A stretch of DNA of 64,000 nucleotides. Origin: Spirochaetales bacterium (GTDB taxonomy: Bacteria; Spirochaetota; Spirochaetia; DSM-2461). How positions within the stretch are numbered: position 1 is the stretch's first letter; each line of letters begins with the position of its first letter. The DNA is taken from positions 1 to 64,000 of the forward strand of contig JAKSCK010000237.1 of assembly GCA_022360655.1 (NCBI GenBank). The letters are read 5' to 3'. The position numbers and the translations under genes are program-made. The notes beneath the pieces are model-generated. The model was not told the origin of the DNA and ran no database searches. It worked only from the letters and a program-made list of their open reading frames with translations. Shown here piece after piece: positions 42,870 through 51,057 of the stretch.

Positions 42870-44672
42870 ATGGCTAAGAAAAAGGTAGACTTCATGATTA
42901 CGGCTTTCCGGGACGGATTCCAGTCCGTCTACGGAGCCCGGGTCTTCACCAAAGACTTCATCCCTGCCGTTGAGGCTGCCAGCGCTGCTGGTATCAAGCA
43001 CTTTGAGGCTGGTGGTGGTGCTCGCTTCCAGTCCCTCTACTTCTACAGCAACGAAGATGCATTTGACATGATGGACCAGTTCCGCGCTGCGGCCGGTCCC
43101 GATGCCAACCTTCAGACTCTTGCTCGTGGTGTGAACGTGGTTGGTCTCAGCTCCCAGAGCCGGGACATCATTCAGCTTCACGCCAAACTCTTCAAAAAGC
43201 ACGGTATTTCCACCATCCGAAACTTTGATGCCCTCAATGACGTGAACAACCTCATTGACTCTGGTAAAGCCATTGTGGATGCCGGTCTGAACCACGAGGT
43301 TTGTGTCACTCTGATGGCCCTTCCCGAAGGTGTGACTGGAGCTCATGACCCCGACTTCTACGAGAAGACACTCCGGGGCATTCTGGATGCTGGCATTCCT
43401 TACAACAGCGTCTGTTTCAAAGATGCTTCTGGTACCTCCACACCTGCTACTGTGTTTGAAACCATTAAACGTGCCCGCAAGATGCTTCCTGCTGACACCA
43501 AGATTGTGTTCCACTCCCATGAGACTGCTGGTGTTTGTATTGCTCAGTACATGGCTGCCCTGGATGCTGGTGCCAACCAGATTGACCTTTCCATGGCTCC
43601 TGCTTCTGGTGGAACCTGCCAGCCTGATGTGATGACCATGTACCACGCTCTCCGTGGTTCTGATTACGATATGGGCATTGATCCTGCCAAAGTTTACGAG
43701 GCAGAAGAGGTTTTCAAGAATTGCATGAAAGATTACTTCATGCCCCCTGAAGCCAAGAAAGTGGAGCCCCTCATTCCCCTTTCCCCCATGCCTGGCGGCG
43801 CTTTGACGGCCAACACCCAGATGCTCCGAGACAACGATCTTCTGGACCGGTATGAGGAAATCACCAAGAACATGGGTGAAGTTGTGATTAAGGGTGGTTT
43901 TGGTACCTCCGTGACTCCAGTTTCCCAGTTCTACTTCCAGCAGGCCTTCAATAACACCATGTTTGGTCCTTGGAAGAAAATTGCCGAAGGTTACGGCAAA
44001 ATGGTTCTTGGCTACTTCGGAAAAACTCCCGTTGCTCCCGATCCAGAAGTTGTGAAGGTTGCTCAAGAGCAGCTGGGCTTAGAGCCCACAACTCGCCTGG
44101 TTGTGGACATCAACGATGAGAACCCCAAACTGGGTGTTGATGCAGCCAAGAAACTCCTTTCAGACAATAACATCACAGACCACAGCGACGAAAATGTGTT
44201 CATTGCTGCCGCTTGTCTTGATAAGGGTATTCAGTACCTCAAGGGTGAAGCTAAAACCAATGTTCGCAAGAATGTTGCGGAAGCTGCGCCTGTTGCTGCA
44301 TCCTCTGCAAAAGATGGCGTCACAGTCACTGTGAATGGCAAAGCGTACGGCGTGAAGATTGATGGTGGAAAAGCTGTGGTAAACGGCAAAGAGTACGCCA
44401 TTGATGTGAAGGCTGGTATGGATGCTGCTACTGCCCCTGCTGCTTCTGCCGGTGGTGCTGCTGTTTCCATCAGTGCTCCCATGCCTGGTTTGGTTCTCCG
44501 CATTCCTGTGGCCGTGGGCGACACTGTGGCCGAAGGTGATGAAGTGATTGTTCTGGAAGCCATGAAGATGGAAACTCCTGTTTCTGCCACTGCTGGTGGA
44601 ACTGTGAAAGCCATTACTGTGAACCAGGGTGATCAGGTAAAAGCAGGCGATGTCCTGGTTGAGATTGGCTGA
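42870..44672 (+). CDS. oadA: Oxaloacetate decarboxylase alpha subunit (biotin-dependent carboxyltransferase)
   Basis: The 600-aa carboxyltransferase moves CO2 from oxaloacetate to biotin, forming pyruvate. A TIM-barrel domain (1-300) keeps FRDGFQS, the metal His pair FHSHETAG and the carboxylated Lys in CFKDASG. A PYC_OADA-type conserved region follows, then an Ala-rich linker, and the biotinyl domain with EAMKMET at about residue 566. The active-site entry reads FRDGFQS where most OadA proteins have LRDxHQS, and the barrel core is divergent, so a related substrate is possible. Neighbours oadG and oadB make oxaloacetate the best call. A pyruvate carboxylase B subunit is the main alternative. 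CGGAG lies upstream of the ATG. Confidence 0.88.
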   Translation: MAKKKVDFMITAFRDGFQSVYGARVFTKDFIPAVEAASAAGIKHFEAGGGARFQSLYFYSNEDAFDMMDQFRAAAGPDANLQTLARGVNVVGLSSQSRDIIQLHAKLFKKHGISTIRNFDALNDVNNLIDSGKAIVDAGLNHEVCVTLMALPEGVTGAHDPDFYEKTLRGILDAGIPYNSVCFKDASGTSTPATVFETIKRARKMLPADTKIVFHSHETAGVCIAQYMAALDAGANQIDLSMAPASGGTCQPDVMTMYHALRGSDYDMGIDPAKVYEAEEVFKNCMKDYFMPPEAKKVEPLIPLSPMPGGALTANTQMLRDNDLLDRYEEITKNMGEVVIKGGFGTSVTPVSQFYFQQAFNNTMFGPWKKIAEGYGKMVLGYFGKTPVAPDPEVVKVAQEQLGLEPTTRLVVDINDENPKLGVDAAKKLLSDNNITDHSDENVFIAAACLDKGIQYLKGEAKTNVRKNVAEAAPVAASSAKDGVTVTVNGKAYGVKIDGGKAVVNGKEYAIDVKAGMDAATAPAASAGGAAVSISAPMPGLVLRIPVAVGDTVAEGDEVIVLEAMKMETPVSATAGGTVKAITVNQGDQVKAGDVLVEIG

Positions 44673-44683
44673 GGGAGGAACTG

Positions 44684-45934
44684 ATGCAATTCTTTGATTC
44701 CCTGTTAGAACTCTGGAGGACCACCGGTATTTACGGTTTCCTCCAGGACGGGGGATGGGGCAACATCGTAATGATTGCGGTGGGATTAACCCTCATCTAC
44801 CTGGCAATAAAAAAAGGTTTTGAGCCTCTGTTGCTCATTCCCATTGGCTTTGGTGCCGTGCTGTCCAACATTCCCTTTGCGGAAATTGCCAGCCACACCA
44901 TTCGTACTGTTGGCGCAGATGGACACGTGTCTGTGGATGTGTTTGGTGGATTCATCGGACAGTTCTACGACATGGGTGTGGCCTCAGGTCTCTTCCCCCT
45001 CCTCATCTTCATGGGTGTGGGTGCAATGACTGACTTTGGTCCTCTTCTGGCCAACCCCAAGACTCTGCTCTTGGGTGCGGCAGCCCAGTTTGGTATTTTC
45101 TTTGCCCTCTTTGGTACTGTTATTTTGGAGCAAATCCCTGGATTCTCCTTTGTGACAGCGGCTGATGGCACCCAGCTGGCGGATTCCATTCTTCATGTTG
45201 CTGGTTCCATTGGCATCATTGGAGGTGCGGACGGCCCCACAGCCATCTTCACCACTGCCCGATTGGCCCCCCAGTACCTTGGACCCATTGCTGTAGCAGC
45301 TTACTCCTACATGGCTTTGGTTCCCATCATTCAGCCTCCCATCATGAAGGCCCTCACTTCTTCTGCTGAGCGCCAGATCAAGATGGAGCAGCTGCGTCAT
45401 GTAACCAAGACTGAAAAGATTGTGTTCCCTCTCATTGTCCTGGTGCTGTGTATCCTGCTTCTTCCCAGCGCAACTCCCCTCATTGGTATGCTGATGTTTG
45501 GAAACTTGCTGAAGGAATGCATGGTCACAGACCGTCTTTCTGACACCGCTCAGAATGCTCTTATGAACACGGTCACCATCATGTTGGGTCTGTCTTTAGG
45601 TTCTAAGATGTCTGCCCATGTCTTCTTGAACCTCACCACCTTGGGCATTCTGCTCCTGGGTCTCATTGCCTTTATGATTGGTACTGCCACTGGTGTTATG
45701 TTGGCCAAGTTGATGAACAAGCTCTCTCCCAAGAGCCCCATCAACCCCCTTATTGGTGCTGCTGGTGTTTCCGCCGTTCCCATGGCTGCTCGTGTGGCCA
45801 ATAAGGTAGGTCTGGACGAAAACCCCAACAACTACTTGCTGATGCACGCCATGGGCCCCAATGTGGCTGGTGTGATTGGTTCCGCTGTTGCGGCTGGTGT
45901 TCTTCTTGCCCTGGTTCCCATCCTTGGCGGTTGA
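44684..45934 (+). CDS. oadB: Oxaloacetate decarboxylase beta subunit (sodium pump)
   Basis: A 416-aa integral membrane protein of about ten hydrophobic segments. It decarboxylates carboxybiotin and uses the energy to export sodium ions. Family hallmarks are visible: [32 protein letters not shown] and the C-terminal [10 protein letters not shown]-type stretch ([14 protein letters not shown]) followed by [33 protein letters not shown] precedes the ATG, 11 bp after oadA. A strong terminator follows. Related beta subunits of methylmalonyl-CoA or glutaconyl-CoA decarboxylases look alike, so substrate is inferred from the alpha subunit. Confidence 0.93.
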   Translation: MQFFDSLLELWRTTGIYGFLQDGGWGNIVMIAVGLTLIYLAIKKGFEPLLLIPIGFGAVLSNIPFAEIASHTIRTVGADGHVSVDVFGGFIGQFYDMGVASGLFPLLIFMGVGAMTDFGPLLANPKTLLLGAAAQFGIFFALFGTVILEQIPGFSFVTAADGTQLADSILHVAGSIGIIGGADGPTAIFTTARLAPQYLGPIAVAAYSYMALVPIIQPPIMKALTSSAERQIKMEQLRHVTKTEKIVFPLIVLVLCILLLPSATPLIGMLMFGNLLKECMVTDRLSDTAQNALMNTVTIMLGLSLGSKMSAHVFLNLTTLGILLLGLIAFMIGTATGVMLAKLMNKLSPKSPINPLIGAAGVSAVPMAARVANKVGLDENPNNYLLMHAMGPNVAGVIGSAVAAGVLLALVPILGG

Positions 45935-45960
45935 TGCCTAATTTTGTGATTTAAATCCAG

Positions 45961-45989
45961 CTGCCTCCTTTGGGAGGCAGTTTTTTTTT
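45961..45989 (+). terminator. oadGAB operon terminator
   Basis: CTGCCTCC pairs with GGAGGCAG around TTTG, followed by nine T. Confidence 0.95.
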
Positions 45990-46108
45990 GCTCTTGAGAA
46001 TCCTATTCACATGAAATAGCAAGTATTGTCAGATTCCCTGGCCTGTAGAGCAGAGATCATCAAGTAGAAGAATTGGAGAAACGGGATGATGGTGCCAGGA
46101 GTGAACAC

Positions 46109-46585
46109 ATGCAAGACATCAGACTGAATTCCATTGGAACGGTACAAGAACATCAGGGACAATTTTCCTTGAAATTGGAGACATCCTGGCATTCTGCCTT
46201 AAAGGGTTTAGAAGGCTTTACTCACATCCATGTTCTCTGGTGGGCCCACCACATGGATACAACCAACGCACGAAGCATCACGGTTTGTGAGCAACCCTAC
46301 AAGATGGGACCAGAGGAACTCGGGATTTTCTCCACACGATCTCCGGCCCGTCCCAATCCCATCATGATCACACCTGTGTTTGTTTCTCATATTGATCTGG
46401 AGAATGGCATGATTCACCTTCCCTACATTGATGCAGAACCAGGGAGTCCCATCCTGGACATCAAGCCCTTCCATGGATCTTCCGATTGCATCCAAAATTG
46501 GGCTGTTCCAGAATGGTGTTCAAACTGGCCTAAGTCAGTAGAAGAATCAGCAAACTTCCCCTGGGAAACTGTGTTTAATTTCTAA
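46109..46585 (+). CDS. TrmO/TsaA-family tRNA (N6-threonylcarbamoyladenosine) methyltransferase
   Basis: A 158-aa protein of the UPF0066/TsaA family; characterised members (TrmO) methylate t6A37 in tRNA with SAM. Motifs visible are IRLNSIGTV, LKGLEGFTHIHVLWWAH, FSTRSPARPNPI and PGSPILDIKPF, the family signature. The ATG at 46109 has AGGAG upstream; the track starts 12 codons earlier. At 158 aa it is shorter than E. coli TrmO (235 aa), containing only the core domain, as in archaeal homologues. It is followed 11 bp later by an AraC-type regulator, an uncommon partner. Activity in this organism is inferred. Confidence 0.85.
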   Translation: MQDIRLNSIGTVQEHQGQFSLKLETSWHSALKGLEGFTHIHVLWWAHHMDTTNARSITVCEQPYKMGPEELGIFSTRSPARPNPIMITPVFVSHIDLENGMIHLPYIDAEPGSPILDIKPFHGSSDCIQNWAVPEWCSNWPKSVEESANFPWETVFNF

Positions 46586-46596
46586 AGGATTTGCCC

Positions 46597-47466
46597 TTGA
46601 ACAATCGGGACATCATTTACCAATCGCTCAATATCATTGAGGAACAACTTCACTGTGCCCTGAATGTTCAGAATCTCGCCGAAAAGATTGGGTATTCTGT
46701 GCATTATTTCACCCACCTGTTCAAGGGCATCACAGGCCATTCTCCAGGGGCGTACCTTCAAAAAAGACGCATCACCAAGGCCTGGGAAAAGCTCAGAGAG
46801 GGAAAACATTCCGTGACGGAGGTTGCTCTGGATATGGGCTTCCAATCACCGGAAAGTTTTTCCCGTGCTTTTCGGAATCAGTTAGGGATTTCCCCAAGGA
46901 CAGCATTCAATCCCTTAGAACCAAAACCAACAAATCTCCTCATGCCCCTTACTGGAGAGAAGATTGAGGCCTATCGTCGCATGGCTGAAAATCACAGCCC
47001 TGAGCTCATCACCAAAGGTCCTCTCAACCTTATTGGACTTCCTCTTTATGGCCATCCTGATCAACTGAAAGATTTTTCCAAACCCTGGGAAACGCTGTTC
47101 TCTCACAAGGATTCCATTCCATCCAGAGTGGTTCCAGAACGATACTATCAGGTTCAATATTGGCTTCCAGATCAAGAGTCCGATGAGCTTTTCTTTCTCT
47201 TTGCCCTGGAGGGGTTAAATCTCCAGAACGTGCCTCTGCAATTCACAACCAAACAACTTCCAGAGCAACTTTATCTCCGATTTTTCCACCATGGACCAAG
47301 TCATAAAGTGGGAAAAACCTATGAGTACATCTATCAATCCTATCTCCCAGAAACCGATTACAAGCTTTCTGCCTTCTTCAACTTTGAATACTACCCTCCC
47401 CATTTCACGAGCCCTCATGATGAATACGCTGTGAGTGAAATCTACATTCCGGTTCAGCTCCCCTGA
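46597..47466 (+). CDS. AraC-family regulator with GyrI-like effector domain
   Basis: A 290-aa transcription regulator. The N-terminal 100 residues hold two helix-turn-helix motifs (QNLAEKIGYSVHYFTHLFKGITGHSPGAYL and VTEVALDMGFQSPESFSRAFRNQLGISP). The C-terminal half resembles the GyrI/Rob small-molecule-binding domain (FEYYPPHFTSPHDEYAVSEIYIPV), so it is a Rob/MarA-like one-component sensor. The preferred start is the TTG at 46597 with AAAGGA seven bases upstream; the track begins at 46591. It is probably co-transcribed with the TrmO-like gene. Ligand and regulon are unknown. Confidence 0.87.
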   Translation: MNNRDIIYQSLNIIEEQLHCALNVQNLAEKIGYSVHYFTHLFKGITGHSPGAYLQKRRITKAWEKLREGKHSVTEVALDMGFQSPESFSRAFRNQLGISPRTAFNPLEPKPTNLLMPLTGEKIEAYRRMAENHSPELITKGPLNLIGLPLYGHPDQLKDFSKPWETLFSHKDSIPSRVVPERYYQVQYWLPDQESDELFFLFALEGLNLQNVPLQFTTKQLPEQLYLRFFHHGPSHKVGKTYEYIYQSYLPETDYKLSAFFNFEYYPPHFTSPHDEYAVSEIYIPVQLP

Positions 47467-47529
47467 GAGTTAAGGCCCAGTACGATGATGAAACTCAGAG
47501 ATGGTGGTGGGGCAAAGAGAATGCTGGTT

Positions 47530-47666
47530 CCCCCTTGCGGGAGGGATTGGCGAGGAAACGGCCCCGGGAAGCCCGGCGGAACGGCAGAGAGCCGGAAGAG
47601 CGGACCGGATGAGGCCGTTGGAACAGAAAGCCCGCTTGGTTCGCTCCAGCGAAACAACCCGCCCAT
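47530..47666 (-). repeat. GGGCG-hairpin intergenic repeat, copy D
   Basis: On the minus strand TGGGCGGG is followed by a TTCGCT/AGCGAA hairpin, GCGGGCTTTCTGTTCC, CATCCG, a CCGGCTCTCTGCCG block and CCAATCCCGC. It begins exactly where the T-run of the sugar-transport operon terminator ends, as copy A does behind ilvC. It shares its second half with copy E. Confidence 0.75.
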
Positions 47667-47703
47667 AAAAAAACCCGCCGTCCCGGAGGTTGAGAACGGC
47701 GGG
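47666..47703 (-). terminator. Sugar ABC operon terminator
   Basis: On the minus strand CCCGCCGT and ACGGCGGG form an eight-pair stem with a 14-nt loop, followed by seven T. Confidence 0.9.
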
Positions 47704-47723
47704 CCAAAAGAGAAGAAAAGGAG

Positions 47724-48545
47724 TTAGCCTTTCACGGCTCCTGCGGACATGCCTTTCACGATGTACTTTTGGCCGATGAGATACACAATCACAACGGGAA
47801 GACAGGTGAGGATGACATCCGCAAAAATGTAGTTCCATTCGGAACGATACATACCAATGAAGTTAAATACGGCAAGGGTCATGGGCCAGAGCCGAGAATT
47901 GTTCACCAAATACAGGGGTGCAATAAACTCATTCCACGCATTCATGAAGTTGATGAAGAGCAGTGTGATGAGAATGGGTTTCAAGAGAGGCAGGATGATT
48001 TGCCAATAGATACGCAGAGCTCCTGCTCCATCCAATACGGCTGATTCATCCAAGGACACGGGAACGGAGGCCAGGTAGCCGTAGAACATGAACACGCTGA
48101 AGGCAAGAAGACTGGCACTGTAGTACAGAAGGTAACCACTCATAGTTCCAAGGAGACCAAGACTTTTCATCACCTGCACAACGGTGACCATGTTCACAGG
48201 GGCTATGAGACCAAGAATGAAATAGATATACAGGGCTCGATTAAACCGGCTTTTCCGACGGGACATGACAAACCCCGCCATGGAGGCGGTGATGAGACTG
48301 ACGGCACAGCAAACTGTGGCAATCAGCATGCTATTGAAAAAGGACCGGCCCAGTTTTCCCACTTTAGCAGCAACGGCAAAGTTTCCCCAAAGCGGCTTTG
48401 CTGGAAGGGAAAAGCGCACAAGCTCGGCCTCATTCACGGTTTTGAGAGACCCTAAGAGAACGGTCACAATGGGAATGATCACCAAAAGGCTCAAAAGGGC
48501 CACCAGAATATTGGTGATGATGTCAAATTTTCTGTAACGCTTCAT
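47724..48545 (-). CDS. Carbohydrate ABC transporter permease (MalG-like)
   Basis: A 273-aa inner-membrane permease of the CUT1 sugar-transporter family with six hydrophobic segments. The cytoplasmic EAA loop reads ESAVLDGAGALRIYWQIILPLLKP, which contacts the ATPase. It overlaps the preceding permease gene by one base (TAATG). No ATPase is encoded in the operon, so a shared MsmK/UgpC-type ATPase from elsewhere is expected. The divergent kinase pair and the nearby GH36 gene suggest alpha-galactosides as substrate. Confidence 0.92.
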   Translation of the reverse strand: MKRYRKFDIITNILVALLSLLVIIPIVTVLLGSLKTVNEAELVRFSLPAKPLWGNFAVAAKVGKLGRSFFNSMLIATVCCAVSLITASMAGFVMSRRKSRFNRALYIYFILGLIAPVNMVTVVQVMKSLGLLGTMSGYLLYYSASLLAFSVFMFYGYLASVPVSLDESAVLDGAGALRIYWQIILPLLKPILITLLFINFMNAWNEFIAPLYLVNNSRLWPMTLAVFNFIGMYRSEWNYIFADVILTCLPVVIVYLIGQKYIVKGMSAGAVKG

Positions 48546-49429
48546 TAGAGTTCCACCTCTTTGTCCATGAGCTTGATGGCTCCAAAGGCCGCAATAAGAA
48601 TCACCACAAAGAGCAGCACACCAAAGGCTGTGGAGAGTCCGTAGAGTCCCCCAGAATAGAGTTCAAAGACGGCAAGATTCACCACACCGGTGCGGAATCC
48701 TGGTCCACCACCAGTCATCACCATCACAATGGAGAACACCTTGAGTCCAGCAATGAGCTGAAGTACAACATTCACCATCATGGAGTAGCTGATGAGAGGG
48801 AGTGTGATATGGCGGAATTTGGCCCATCCACCGGCTCCATCAATTTCAGCGGCCTCATAATAGCTTTGAGGAATGAGCTGGAGTCCGGCAAGGAAAATCA
48901 CCATGACATAACCGGTCACTCGCCAAACTTCCACAAGAATGATGGAAAACAGGGCGGTTGCATTGTCCACTAACCAGGCTTTTGCCAAAAATCCAAGGCC
49001 CATGAATTCCAAGATCTGATTCACCAAGCCCTGGGGATGAAGGAAGGCCTTGAAGACAATACCAACAACAATGGAGGGAAGAATGACCGGAAGGTAGAAT
49101 GTCACCCGGAAAAAATCCCGTCCTTTAATGCCTCGGTCTAAGAGGACAGCAAGTCCTAAACCAAGGCCGATTTTCAAAACAACAGAAACGGCGGTGTAAA
49201 TCAGCGTATTCGTGATGAAACGCAGATAGCGAGAATCTCCTAAGAAGATGGTGCGGAAGTTCTCTAAGCCAATAAAGTTCACTTCGGATCGGTAACTGTT
49301 CCAATCGGTCAGTGCAAAGCCGAAAGCGGCAAAGTTAGGAATGATAAAGAACAGGGTGTAGAGGATGATGGCCGGAAGCATCAGATAGCTTCGGTAGGTT
49401 CTCCTCTGTAATGTTGTAACTCTGGACAT
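48545..49429 (-). CDS. Carbohydrate ABC transporter permease (MalF-like)
   Basis: A 294-aa permease, partner of the MalG-like protein. Six transmembrane segments are seen, with the EAA loop EAAEIDGAGGWAKFRHITLPLIS. The start at 49429 gives MSRVTTLQRRTYRSYLMLPA, a usual basic N terminus. It is separated from the binding-protein gene by 185 bp that contain two hairpins, one of them terminator-like. This probably lowers permease expression relative to the binding protein. Confidence 0.92.
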   Translation of the reverse strand: MSRVTTLQRRTYRSYLMLPAIILYTLFFIIPNFAAFGFALTDWNSYRSEVNFIGLENFRTIFLGDSRYLRFITNTLIYTAVSVVLKIGLGLGLAVLLDRGIKGRDFFRVTFYLPVILPSIVVGIVFKAFLHPQGLVNQILEFMGLGFLAKAWLVDNATALFSIILVEVWRVTGYVMVIFLAGLQLIPQSYYEAAEIDGAGGWAKFRHITLPLISYSMMVNVVLQLIAGLKVFSIVMVMTGGGPGFRTGVVNLAVFELYSGGLYGLSTAFGVLLFVVILIAAFGAIKLMDKEVEL

Positions 49430-49437
49430 GGTGGCTC

Positions 49438-49477
49438 CGGAAAAGAGCCCTTCCCTCCAAGTAGGGATGGGAAGGGC
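49438..49477 (-). terminator. Intra-operon partial terminator before MalF-like gene
   Basis: On the minus strand GCCCTTCCC and GGGAAGGGC form a nine-pair stem, followed by TCTTTTCC. It lies between binding protein and permeases and may let through only part of transcription. Confidence 0.65.
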
Positions 49478-49564
49478 CTGTCATTGTTCAAAGTGGTGCA
49501 TCCTGTGCACCCCGGACGGGTTACCTGCACGCAGTGGTTAAAAAACCAACAGGGCCGCCCGGCT

Positions 49565-49590
49565 CTTCCTATCCACAATGGGATAGGAAG
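49565..49590 (-). promoter_or_regulatory. mRNA hairpin after binding-protein gene
   Basis: CTTCCTATCC and GGATAGGAAG form a perfect ten-pair stem with a six-nt loop, 25 bp after the stop codon. No T-tract follows, so it may stabilise the binding-protein message rather than end it. Confidence 0.55.
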
Positions 49591-49614
49591 GAAGCGCGAC
49601 GGCGCTTGGAAGGC

Positions 49615-50910
49615 CTAGAAGCCCTCGAGACCCAGAGCCTGGCCAAGGCGCAGGCGGTACTCATCAATCTGACCCAGAACCTCTTCGGTTGTGGTTTCAT
49701 CAATCAGCAGGCCACGGATGGCATCGGTGTAGAACTTCTCATCAAAGAAGTACACAAATCCACCAAAGTTGGGCAAACCTTTCTCAGTGGTCTCAATCAG
49801 AGCCTTCTGAGCATTGGGCATGTAGTTGGTGGTGACATCATCAAAGGCAGGGCTGGCCAAGTCTTGGCGAGCAGCATAGAACTTATTGAGAACATCGGGA
49901 TTGGCACGGTAGTTGATAAAGGCCAATGCGGCTTCCTGGTTGGCTCCCTTGGGAACAAGGTGAACAATTCCACCAGGAGAAGAGGGGCGGATGGTGGCTT
50001 TCTGATCAGGATTCAGGCCAAGAGGATTGGGGAACATCTTGTAGTCCAAAGCACCCTGGTCAGGATAGGAACCTTCGATTTCCACCTGGTAGGAGGGCCA
50101 AATCATCATCATGGCAAAGCGTTCCTGAGTCATGCCTTCCCGGGAATGTTTGGTTTCCTGAGACAGGTATTCATCACCTAAGTATCCCAAGTCCACAAGT
50201 TCTTTCATCTGGTTGAGCATGCGAACAAAGGCAGGAACTTCAGCCATTTTGATGGCGTTGGAGTTCAGCTTGTCATAAACGGCTGGATCTTCTGCCAAGG
50301 CATAGGGACCGGCCACATGGAAGAAGTGAGAGAGGTGCCAAGAGGAACCGGCATTCTCAAAAATGGGAGTGATGCCATTGGCTTGGAATACAGCACACAC
50401 TTCTTTGAGTTCATTGTAAGTGGTGGGGATTTCAAGGTTGTAGCGCTCAAAAAGAACAGGGTTGTAAAGGAATCCAGCAGGATCGGCAGACCAGGAGTTA
50501 AAACCATAGAGTTTTCCATTAATGGTTGCACCAGTCTTGTGCTCATCCTTCATGCGAGCAGACCAATCTTCATCAGAAAGATCCACAAATTTTTCGAGGG
50601 GCAGACTTTTCAGCTCAAGTCCAGCGGCCCAAAGCATGACATCAGGAGCATTCCCTGTGTTCAATTTGGTTTTCACAACATCTTTGTACTGGGCAACAGG
50701 ATTCACCTGGTACTCAATCTTAATGCCGGTTTGTGCTTCAAAGTCCGCGGCAATTTCTCGGTCAATTTCTTGAACCCATTCGCCAGCACCAGCGATTACT
50801 AGGGTGTCGGTCATTGCACCTGAAGCATCTTCAGCTCCACCGTTGGCAAAAACGGGGATGACGGCCAAAGATACAAGGGCAAGAACCGCAATGGTTTTTT
50901 GCAGTCTCAT
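49615..50910 (-). CDS. Extracellular sugar-binding protein (MalE-like, family 1)
   Basis: A 431-aa binding protein for a CUT1 sugar importer. The signal peptide ends VIPVFA and the mature part starts NGGAEDASG, a leader style common in spirochaetes. Family 1 features include IAADFEAQTGIKIEYQVNP, PDVMLWAAGLELKSL, GKLYGFNSWSADPAGFLYNPVLFE and the WPSYQVEIEG region. AAAGGAGGCAG upstream of the ATG is a very strong ribosome site. It is the first gene of the operon, divergent from the sensor kinase. The sugar is not readable from sequence; alpha-galactosides are inferred from the neighbouring GH36 gene. Confidence 0.93.
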   Translation of the reverse strand: MRLQKTIAVLALVSLAVIPVFANGGAEDASGAMTDTLVIAGAGEWVQEIDREIAADFEAQTGIKIEYQVNPVAQYKDVVKTKLNTGNAPDVMLWAAGLELKSLPLEKFVDLSDEDWSARMKDEHKTGATINGKLYGFNSWSADPAGFLYNPVLFERYNLEIPTTYNELKEVCAVFQANGITPIFENAGSSWHLSHFFHVAGPYALAEDPAVYDKLNSNAIKMAEVPAFVRMLNQMKELVDLGYLGDEYLSQETKHSREGMTQERFAMMMIWPSYQVEIEGSYPDQGALDYKMFPNPLGLNPDQKATIRPSSPGGIVHLVPKGANQEAALAFINYRANPDVLNKFYAARQDLASPAFDDVTTNYMPNAQKALIETTEKGLPNFGGFVYFFDEKFYTDAIRGLLIDETTTEEVLGQIDEYRLRLGQALGLEGF

Positions 50911-50968
50911 GATCTGCCTCCTTTACGTTATGGCTCTCATTCTGCGCCTCCACAGAAACTGCGGCATA

Positions 50969-51000
50969 GTGGACGATTTTCCTCCGAGTTGTGGACGATT
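50969..51000. promoter_or_regulatory. Direct repeat GTGGACGATT, 22-bp spacing
   Basis: GTGGACGATT occurs at 50969-50978 and 50991-51000 in the divergent region between the binding protein and kinase genes. A 22-bp step is two helical turns, as AraC-type dimers need. The likely binder is the YesN-type regulator encoded two genes away. Confidence 0.55.
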
Positions 51001-51020
51001 CACTCAGAACGAAGAGTCGG

Positions 51021-51049
51021 TTGACTCCAAAGCAGGGCAATTCTAGTAT
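51021..51049 (+). promoter_or_regulatory. Promoter of kinase-regulator operon
   Basis: TTGACT (51021-51026), a 17-bp spacer and TAGTAT (51044-51049). The proposed TTG start codon is eight bases after the -10, so the message would be nearly leaderless. Confidence 0.5.
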
Positions 51050-51057
51050 CCATAGAG

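Noticed and set aside
42600-44066. 488-aa ORF on the minus strand opposite oadG/oadA
   Set aside because: It is a shadow of oadA caused by codon bias; it has no ribosome site or domain and the plus strand has clear family motifs.
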